Assembly: GCA_020425915.1 (NCBI GenBank)
Contig: JAGQQZ010000635.1
Span: 1-5,732 of the forward strand
Reading direction: 5' to 3'
Source of the DNA: Planctomycetota bacterium
GTDB lineage: Bacteria > Planctomycetota > UBA1135 > UBA2386
DNA: 5,732 nt
A program made the position numbers and the translations under genes. Shown here piece after piece: positions 1 through 5,732 of this stretch. The first letter of the stretch is position 1. Each line of letters starts with the position of its first letter. The notes under the pieces were generated by a model. It did no database searches. It was not told where the DNA came from and was given only the letters and a program-made list of their open reading frames with translations.

Positions 1-1607
1 AACGCGGCACGCTTCTCCGGATCGGCGACGTAACCGATCGCTTCGCTGCGCGCGCGCATGCCGTACCAGAAGAAGAAGCCGCCGTGACCGTACCGATTCG
101 CGTGGTCGTCGTACTTCCGCACCTGTTCGAGGTTCGCATGGTGTTCGAAGGACGCGTCGAGTGCAGCGACGAGCCGTTCTTGATCGCCGTGATCCCACGT
201 CGAGAGCGCCAACTCGCCGAGCGCCATCCGTCCGATCGCGGACGGCACGTTGCCGCGGCCGCGCCGCATGCCATAGGAGAACGCACCGTTGTCGGAACGG
301 GTCGAAAGGAGGGCCTTCAACCCGCGCTCGACCACAGCGGCGTCGACGGTCGCGCCGTGCTGCTCGGCGTGCCGCATCGAGACCAGGACCGACGCGGTCA
401 CGAACGGGTTCGCGTACTCGTGGAACCATGCGCCCGCGTCGTTCTGGAGTTCGTGCAGCGCACGCACCGCCGACGCCAGGGCCGCCTGGACCCGCTCGTC
501 GTCCGGCCAGCGGTCCAGCATCCGACAGTAGAGTCGGATACGAAACAGCTGCGCCCAGACGACTTCGTCGGTGTCGTCGGCCGAGAGATGCGCTTCGTCG
601 GCGACGTAGTCGAAGAACCGGCGGACCTCGTCAAGGATCTCCTGGTCGTGCGCCAGGCCGTGTTCCAGCACGGCCCAGCCGGCGATCGCCGTGCACGCGA
701 CATAGACGTTCGGCAGGCTGTCGGTACCGCCGAAGTCGTACGTGCTGTCGACGATCCCGCCGAAGTCGTCTCGCATCCGCAGCAGGAAACCCGTCCCTCG
801 ATCCCACAGCTCCGCCGCCGAGTAGCTCCCGGGCGGAGCACGAGATCCATCGGTCTCGGCCTCGACCACGACCTCCGGGACCTCATCGACTTCGAAGCCT
901 CGCGCCAGCGGACCGTGGCCTTCGAGTTCGGCGGCGGCCTTCCACGCGATCGACGAGTCCGGGTGGTCCTTCACGACCTTCTGCCACTGTCGCCGCGCCT
1001 CGCCATGCTGTCCGCGACGGAACAGGTCCACGCCGACCCGAAACGCGAGCCACGCGGCCTCGTCGACGGCCGGCATGTCGTAGGTGCGATCGGGACCCCA
1101 CGGACCCGGCGCTCGCGCACCGAACCGACGCAACGGGCGCTCGAACCACCTGGCCTCCATCGTCGTGATCTTGTCGAGCCGGCCGAGTTCCTCGCCGGCC
1201 GGGTCGAGGACGACGTACCCGGGTTCGATGAACTCCAACCGCCGCAACCCGAATCGCTTCTGATCCGAGACCGACGCGACGTGCCGGACCGGGACGAACC
1301 GATCGTTCAGAAGCGCAACCGTCGACGGCCAGGAGAACGGCCCCGCCATCATGTACCGGTCGATCTCGGCCTTCCGATCCATCGGCGACCGCTCGAGCGA
1401 GGGGACGTACCAGAAGACCGGCTTCTTCGTCTCGACACTCTCGGCGATCGCCGCCTCGAGGTCCTCGCGCCACGCGACCGCGCTCCCGGCCTTGGCCGCG
1501 AGTTCGGATGGCGCGGGCCGGATCTTCTTCATCGAGTTCTGCGCTCGACCGGACGACGGGACGAGTAGCACGACCAGACAGCCGACCAAGGCGCACCGAG
1601 CGATCAT
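1..1607 (-). CDS. Secreted protein with thioredoxin-like domain and C-terminal squalene-cyclase-like alpha-toroid (3' end cut by window edge)
   Basis: I translated this frame codon by codon from the ATG at 1607-1605 to the left edge. It is open for 535 codons with no stop, so the C-terminus lies outside the window. Residues 1-22 look like a Sec signal peptide: basic start, hydrophobic core LVVLLV, probable cleavage after GRA22. Residues ~45-162 resemble a thioredoxin-like domain: KKPVFWYVP strand (61-69), an FVPVRHV strand (104-110), then PGYVVLDPAGEELGRLD (129-145) like the cis-Pro/beta-hairpin part. The redox CxxC is absent; SLERSP (70-75) lies there, so disulfide chemistry is unlikely. Residues ~183-230 form a TPR-like helical linker. 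From ~265 onwards come toroid-type repeats with turns DDFGGI (280-285), NDAGAW (389-394) and SDNGAF (438-443), plus an aromatic GHGGFFFWYG (507-516), as in prenyltransferase/squalene-oxidase repeat proteins. Toroid enzymatic activity is unproven; a binding or scaffold role is equally possible. The start is favoured because it supplies the signal peptide. Domain assignments are by eye. Confidence 0.82.
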   Translation of the reverse strand, partial: MIARCALVGCLVVLLVPSSGRAQNSMKKIRPAPSELAAKAGSAVAWREDLEAAIAESVETKKPVFWYVPSLERSPMDRKAEIDRYMMAGPFSWPSTVALLNDRFVPVRHVASVSDQKRFGLRRLEFIEPGYVVLDPAGEELGRLDKITTMEARWFERPLRRFGARAPGPWGPDRTYDMPAVDEAAWLAFRVGVDLFRRGQHGEARRQWQKVVKDHPDSSIAWKAAAELEGHGPLARGFEVDEVPEVVVEAETDGSRAPPGSYSAAELWDRGTGFLLRMRDDFGGIVDSTYDFGGTDSLPNVYVACTAIAGWAVLEHGLAHDQEILDEVRRFFDYVADEAHLSADDTDEVVWAQLFRIRLYCRMLDRWPDDERVQAALASAVRALHELQNDAGAWFHEYANPFVTASVLVSMRHAEQHGATVDAAVVERGLKALLSTRSDNGAFSYGMRRGRGNVPSAIGRMALGELALSTWDHGDQERLVAALDASFEHHANLEQVRKYDDHANRYGHGGFFFWYGMRARSEAIGYVADPEKRAA

Positions 1608-1689
1608 CCGCGCAGCATAGCAGGCCGTCGTTCGCGACGACCGTTCTCCTCGGCTATGGTGTCCGCGCTCACCGAAGCGATCCGACCCC
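1608..1689. promoter_or_regulatory. Divergent intergenic region, likely holding promoters for both flanking genes
   Basis: These 82 bases separate the start codons of two divergently oriented genes, so both promoters probably lie here. On the plus strand TATGGT (1655-1660) is a possible -10 element, ~29 bases before the S46 ATG, with a poor TTCGCG (1631-1636) at -35 spacing. On the minus strand TATGCT (1619-1614) could be a -10 but ends only 6 bases before the ATG, which would imply a leaderless or nearly leaderless message. Neither has a good -35 box. No strong Shine-Dalgarno sequence precedes either start; GAAGCGA (1674-1680) before the S46 gene is at best weak. The location is well supported, the individual boxes are guesses. 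Confidence 0.4.
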
Positions 1690-3759
1690 ATGATTCGAAC
1701 CTCGATCCTGCTCGCGCTCACCGCGCTCCTGATCCCGACCACTCCCGACGAGGGCCAGTGGCTCCCCCAACAAGTCCGCAAGATGGACTGGGACGCGCTG
1801 CGTCGCCGCGGGATGAAGCTCACGCGGGACGAGTTCTGGCACCCCGAGAAGGGTGGCATCCTGTCGGCCGCGGTGCAGATCAACGGCTGCACGGCCTCGT
1901 TCTGTTCGACCCGCGGGCTCGTCGTCACGAACCACCACTGTGGCTTCGGCGCGGTCAGTGCGCTGAGCACTCCGGAACACAACCACCTGCGCGACGGCTT
2001 CGTCGCCGACACCCTCGCCGACGAATTGCCGGCCGAGGGCATGACGGTCTTCGTCGTGCGGCGGATCGAGAACGTCACCGATCGCGTGCACGCCGCGCAG
2101 GCTGAGGCGAAGTCCGACCTCGAGCGCTGGCAGTTGACCGAGAACGTCAAGCGCCAGCTCGTCGCCGAGGGTGAGCAGGAGCCGGACACGACCTGCCACG
2201 TCGCGGACTTCTTCGAGGGCCGGGAGTACCACCTCTACTACCGGACCAAGATCTCCGACGTCCGCCTCGTCTACGCGCCGCCGCGCGCGGTCGGCGAGTT
2301 CGGCGGCGAGGTCGACAACTGGGAGTGGCCGCGGCACACCGGCGACTTCACGTTCTTCCGCGCCTACGTCGGCCCGGACGGCAAGCCCGCGCCCTACAGC
2401 GAGAACAACGTCCCGTACGAACCCGAGCACTACCTCCGGGTCTCGGCCGACGGGATGCACGAAGGCGACCTCGCGATCATCATGGGCTACCCCGGCCAGA
2501 CCGAGCGCTACGAATCCTCGCTCGCGATCGCCGACCGGCAAGGCTTCTACTATCCGCAGCGGCTCGCGCTGTTCACGCACATCATCGACGTGCTGCACGC
2601 CGCGAGCGAACGCGACGAGGAGACCGAACTCCGCTACGTGAGCCTGATCAAGTCGCTCGCCAACGTGCAGAAGAACGCGGAGGGCATGATCTGGGGACTC
2701 GCGCGCAACGCGGTCGTCGAGCGCAAGCTGCGCGAGGAAGCCGAGTTCACCGACTGGGTCGATGCCACACCGGAACGCCTGGCGAAGTACGGAGCGGTCC
2801 TCGAGGACCTGAAGGCGATCGACCTCGATGCTCGCAAGACGCAGGAGAAGGACCTGCTGCTGGGCCTGCTGGGCAGCCCGAGGATCGCACCGATGTTCGC
2901 GAACCTCATCGGCCTCGTCGCGCGCGACGGCAACGGTATCGACCAGGTCGCCGGCGCGATGGACCTCGACTTCGAGATCGCGCAGCGCCCGATCCTCGAA
3001 AGACTGCTCGACGAGGCGCTCCAACTCCAGGACCCGATCTTCCGCCTCGACCCCGAAGGCGAGCCGATGACCGGGGCACAGATCCTCGAGCACACGAAGA
3101 TGACGGACCCGGCAGCTCGCGCCGCGTTGTTCCAAGGCGGCGCCGAGGCGATCGCCAACAGCGATGATCCGCTCGTCGTCGCGGCGCGGGGCACCCTCGA
3201 GGAGCTCCGCGCGCGAGGACTCCGCGACCGCGAACGCGCTGGACGACGGATCGCCGTCGGCACACGCTGGATCGAGGCCCAGCAGGAGTGGCGCGGAACG
3301 TCGTTCTACCCCGACGCGAACAGCACGATGCGCGTGTCGATCGCCAGCGTGAAGGGCTACGTCCCCCGCGACGGCGTCTACTACACCCCGCACACGACGG
3401 TCGCGGGACTGCTCGCGAAGGAAACGGGCGAGGAACCCTTCGCCAACCCGAAGCCGCTGATCGAAGCCGCGGAGAATCGCCTGAGCAGCCGCTACTTCGA
3501 CGCGAAGATCGGCGACGTTCCGGTCTGCTTCCTCACCGACGGCGACACCACGGGCGGCAACTCCGGGTCGCCCGTCGTCAACGGCAAGGGCGAACTGGTC
3601 GGCCTCAACTTCGACCGCGTGTTCGAGAACGTGTCGGGCGACTACGGCTGGAACCCCGATCGCTCGCGCAACATCTCGGTCGACATCCGCTACGTGCTGT
3701 GGATCCTCGAGCAGGTCCGCCCCGCGCATCGCCTGCTCGACGAGATGGGAGTCCGTTGA
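1690..3759 (+). CDS. S46-family serine dipeptidyl-peptidase, DPP11-like (Asp/Glu-type specificity predicted)
   Basis: This 689-residue protein has the usual length and signatures of peptidase family S46, exopeptidases that remove dipeptides from the N-terminus of oligopeptides, typically in the periplasm or at the surface. Residues 1-~19 form a short signal peptide; the mature start DEGQWLP matches the family's D-E/G-G-M-W beginning. The chymotrypsin-fold triad is visible: H83 in TNHHCG, D219 in HTGDF (spacing as in known S46 enzymes), S625 in GGNSGSP. C67 and C84 flank the His strand as in chymotrypsin-fold proteases. Residues N210 (DNWEWPR), N325 and D642 match, by spacing, those that hold the substrate N-terminal amine in solved S46 structures. 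The residue 18 after the catalytic Ser is R643; Arg here marks DPP11 (acidic P1) and Gly marks DPP7 (hydrophobic P1). The family's helical cap domain would fall at roughly 290-540. The ATG is chosen for the signal peptide. It is first in a tight block with the downstream UPRT gene. Family is certain, specificity is inferred. Confidence 0.96.
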   Translation: MIRTSILLALTALLIPTTPDEGQWLPQQVRKMDWDALRRRGMKLTRDEFWHPEKGGILSAAVQINGCTASFCSTRGLVVTNHHCGFGAVSALSTPEHNHLRDGFVADTLADELPAEGMTVFVVRRIENVTDRVHAAQAEAKSDLERWQLTENVKRQLVAEGEQEPDTTCHVADFFEGREYHLYYRTKISDVRLVYAPPRAVGEFGGEVDNWEWPRHTGDFTFFRAYVGPDGKPAPYSENNVPYEPEHYLRVSADGMHEGDLAIIMGYPGQTERYESSLAIADRQGFYYPQRLALFTHIIDVLHAASERDEETELRYVSLIKSLANVQKNAEGMIWGLARNAVVERKLREEAEFTDWVDATPERLAKYGAVLEDLKAIDLDARKTQEKDLLLGLLGSPRIAPMFANLIGLVARDGNGIDQVAGAMDLDFEIAQRPILERLLDEALQLQDPIFRLDPEGEPMTGAQILEHTKMTDPAARAALFQGGAEAIANSDDPLVVAARGTLEELRARGLRDRERAGRRIAVGTRWIEAQQEWRGTSFYPDANSTMRVSIASVKGYVPRDGVYYTPHTTVAGLLAKETGEEPFANPKPLIEAAENRLSSRYFDAKIGDVPVCFLTDGDTTGGNSGSPVVNGKGELVGLNFDRVFENVSGDYGWNPDRSRNISVDIRYVLWILEQVRPAHRLLDEMGVR
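3747..3751 (+). promoter_or_regulatory. Possible ribosome binding site for the UPRT gene
   Basis: GGGAG lies inside the last codons of the S46 gene, 11 bases before the ATG at 3763. It is the best Shine-Dalgarno-like match at any start in this window, though its spacing is on the long side. Translation could instead depend on coupling to the S46 stop three bases away. Confidence 0.35.
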
Positions 3760-3762
3760 GCG

Positions 3763-4539
3763 ATGGGCCGGGCGCACCACTACGGGCCGAACATCCATCT
3801 GTGTGAGGACCCCTACCTCCTCTCGCTGCTCGCGCGCGCGGGGTCGCCGGCGACGTCGACCGAGACCGTGCCCGCGCTGGTGCGCTCGGGCTACCAGTAT
3901 CTGATGCACCGCGTGCTCGACGAGCGCTTCCCGGTCGCCACGGACCGCGTCGCGACGCGGATGGTCGCGACCGAGCCGCGCGCGTTCTACGAGGGCCCGA
4001 GACTGTGCCAGAACACCAAGCTCGTGATCTGCTCGGTGATCCGCGCCGGCATCCTGCCGTCCCAGGTCTGCTACGAGGCAGCATGTGAAGTGCTGCCGGC
4101 CGCGAACGTGCGACTCGACTTCCTCAACATGTCTCGCGTGACCGACGACTCGGGCCAGGTCACCGGTGTTCGCCTCGACGGATCGAAGATCGGTGGTCCG
4201 GTGCGCGACGCGGTGCTGCTGATCCCTGACCCGATGGGTGCGACCGGGGGAACGATCGAGCGGGCCGTCAACGTCTATCGGAACCTGACCGGCGGTCCGC
4301 CGCGCGCGATCGTCGCCGTCCATCTGATGGTCACGCCGGAGGCCATCCTGCGGCTGACGGCCAACACCCCCGACGTCCACCTCTACGCGGGACGACTCGA
4401 TCGCGGGCTGTCGCCGGTCGAGGTCCTCGAGTCGGAGCCCGGCACGCACCCCGATCGCGAACGCGGGCTGAACGACGTCCACTACATCGTGCCCGGCGCC
4501 GGCGGCATGGGCGAACTCCTGACGAACTCATGGGTCTGA
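3763..4539 (+). CDS. upp: Uracil phosphoribosyltransferase homologue (divergent, with C-terminal insertion)
   Basis: Family members make UMP and pyrophosphate from uracil and PRPP in the cytosol (pyrimidine salvage). The 258-residue protein is ~50 longer than E. coli Upp (208). Recognisable parts in order: an RAG loop (SVIRAGI, 91-97; Upp has ILRAGL), the PRPP-binding loop IPDPMGATGGT (154-164; canonical DPMLATGGS), PDVHLYAGRLDRGL (203-216; Upp has PDVELYTASIDQGL) and the uracil-pocket end YIVPGAGGMGE (241-251; canonical YIxPGLGDAGD). Differences: L to G at 159 in the PRPP loop, the usual GD-x-GD acidic residues changed to GG-M-GE (D to G at 248), and ~20 extra residues at 217-238 just before the pocket. 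The N-terminus is also longer. The start is 3 bases after the S46 stop, with GGGAG (3747-3751) as a plausible ribosome site 11 bases upstream; its end overlaps the next gene. The fold is confident. Uracil as substrate is likely but less certain because of the altered pocket. Confidence 0.88.
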   Translation: MGRAHHYGPNIHLCEDPYLLSLLARAGSPATSTETVPALVRSGYQYLMHRVLDERFPVATDRVATRMVATEPRAFYEGPRLCQNTKLVICSVIRAGILPSQVCYEAACEVLPAANVRLDFLNMSRVTDDSGQVTGVRLDGSKIGGPVRDAVLLIPDPMGATGGTIERAVNVYRNLTGGPPRAIVAVHLMVTPEAILRLTANTPDVHLYAGRLDRGLSPVEVLESEPGTHPDRERGLNDVHYIVPGAGGMGELLTNSWV

Positions 4540-5009
4540 CTCGCTTCGCATGTCTCGTGCTCGTGTTCGCGGCTTGTCACGCGCCCGAGAGCTATCCCGC
4601 GGACGGCATCCCTGCGCTCGGTTGGCTCGAGGGCCAGTGGGTCGGCGAAACCGACGGCGGCGTCCGGGTCGAGGCCTGCTACAGCTCCGCGGACGGTGGC
4701 ATGCTGGTCGCCGCGACCAAGGAGATCGGCGCCGACGGCAAGGTGACGATGTTCGACTTCGAGTTCTTCGCGGAGCGCGGCGGCACGCTGTTCCTGCAGC
4801 CGTTCCCGTTCGGCAAGCGCAGCGTGACGTTCGCGCTGGTCGAACTCGATTCCGCCGGGCGCCGCGCCGTGTTCGAGAACCCAGACCACGATTTCCCCCG
4901 TCGCTTCGATTACCACTGTCCGAGCCCGGACCGTCTCGTCGTCTCCCTCGTCGGCGAGCTCAACGGCTCGCGCGAACGCGCCCGCTACGAACTCACCCGC
5001 CGGCGCTGA
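4530..5009 (+). CDS. DUF6265 family protein, putative lipoprotein
   Basis: The 159-residue product matches my recollection of the DUF6265 pattern: an N-terminal WLEGQWVGE (32-40), a C-Y-S/GGML stretch (50-59), a middle FDFEFF (75-80), then the hallmark VFENPDHDFPRRFDY (114-128). The function of the family is unknown; the shape suggests a small lipocalin-like beta-barrel. The N-terminus has a hydrophobic segment (FACLVLVFAAC) ending in C16, a candidate lipidation cysteine, although Phe at -3 departs from the usual L/V/I lipobox, so simple secretion is an alternative. The ATG lies inside the 3' end of the UPRT gene (10-base overlap, different frame) and has no clear Shine-Dalgarno sequence, which suggests translational coupling. 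Enolase follows after 29 bases. Family membership is fairly secure, the biological role unknown. Confidence 0.82.
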   Translation: MGLTRFACLVLVFAACHAPESYPADGIPALGWLEGQWVGETDGGVRVEACYSSADGGMLVAATKEIGADGKVTMFDFEFFAERGGTLFLQPFPFGKRSVTFALVELDSAGRRAVFENPDHDFPRRFDYHCPSPDRLVVSLVGELNGSRERARYELTRRR

Positions 5010-5038
5010 TCCGATCCACGCACTCATACCCCACGCTC

Positions 5039-5732
<694 letters not shown>

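Noticed and set aside
84..1568. A 494-codon open frame on the plus strand
   Set aside because: It is the shadow of the minus-strand thioredoxin-like/toroid gene. The plus-strand translation is Arg/Pro/Asp-rich without motifs, whereas the minus strand gives a signal peptide and domain-like sequence.
883..1596. Minus-strand open frame starting GTG at 1596, plus a second minus-strand frame at 398-886
   Set aside because: Both are out of frame with the 1607 start and yield Arg-rich sequence. The 1607 frame is continuous across the whole region and has domain-like composition.
1578..1607. Lipobox-like LVGC at residues 7-10 of the minus-strand protein
   Set aside because: The cysteine lies before the hydrophobic core rather than after it, so a lipoprotein signal is unlikely. 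Cleavage after GRA22 by signal peptidase I fits better.
1626..1639. Small inverted repeat CGTCG-TTCG-CGACG in the divergent intergenic region
   Set aside because: A five-base stem of CG-rich words is common by chance in this composition. It lacks a T-tract for a terminator and no second copy marks it as an operator.
1669..4482. A 937-codon open frame on the minus strand, antisense to the S46 and UPRT genes
   Set aside because: It is opposite two clearly recognisable protein families and its translation is low-complexity, rich in Arg, Val, Asp and Ala, with no recognisable domain. Long antisense frames are expected in GC-rich genes with G/C-biased third positions.
5010..5038. Possible terminator or promoter between the DUF6265 gene and enolase
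   Set aside because: Only 29 bases, with no stable hairpin, T-run or recognisable -10/-35 pair.

Overview
The window is GC-rich, gene-dense bacterial chromosome with very strong G/C preference at third codon positions. It holds five protein-coding genes: one on the minus strand, cut by the left edge, and four on the plus strand, the last cut by the right edge. I see no rRNA, tRNA, CRISPR array, insertion sequence or convincing terminator. The gene content fits an environmental high-GC bacterium: a secreted thioredoxin-like/alpha-toroid protein, a secreted S46 dipeptidyl-peptidase, a divergent uracil phosphoribosyltransferase, a DUF6265 protein, and mostly weak or absent Shine-Dalgarno sequences. 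Planctomycetota is my best guess, with Acidobacteriota-like lineages possible, but this is inference and not a marker-gene call.

Layout. From 1607 leftwards past base 1, the minus strand encodes an exported protein (535 residues visible) with a signal peptide, a thioredoxin-fold region lacking the CxxC, a short helical linker, and a C-terminal region with repeats like those of the squalene-cyclase/prenyltransferase toroid. An 82-base divergent intergenic region (1608-1689) separates it from the plus-strand block. That block starts with a complete S46-family serine dipeptidyl-peptidase (1690-3759) whose visible catalytic and specificity residues point to a DPP11-like acidic-P1 enzyme. It continues with a uracil phosphoribosyltransferase homologue (3763-4539, 3-base gap), a small DUF6265 putative lipoprotein (4530-5009, 10-base overlap) and enolase (5039 to beyond the right edge, 29-base gap).

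How the genes relate. Spacing suggests that the four plus-strand genes are co-transcribed from the divergent region. They would combine peptide scavenging outside the cytoplasm (S46), pyrimidine salvage (UPRT), an envelope protein of unknown role, and glycolysis (enolase). No single pathway is obvious. The link may be a housekeeping or nutrient-recycling operon, or simply compact gene packing. No previously undescribed multi-gene system is evident. The most interesting points are the unusual domain pairing in the minus-strand protein and the modified active-site regions of the UPRT homologue.
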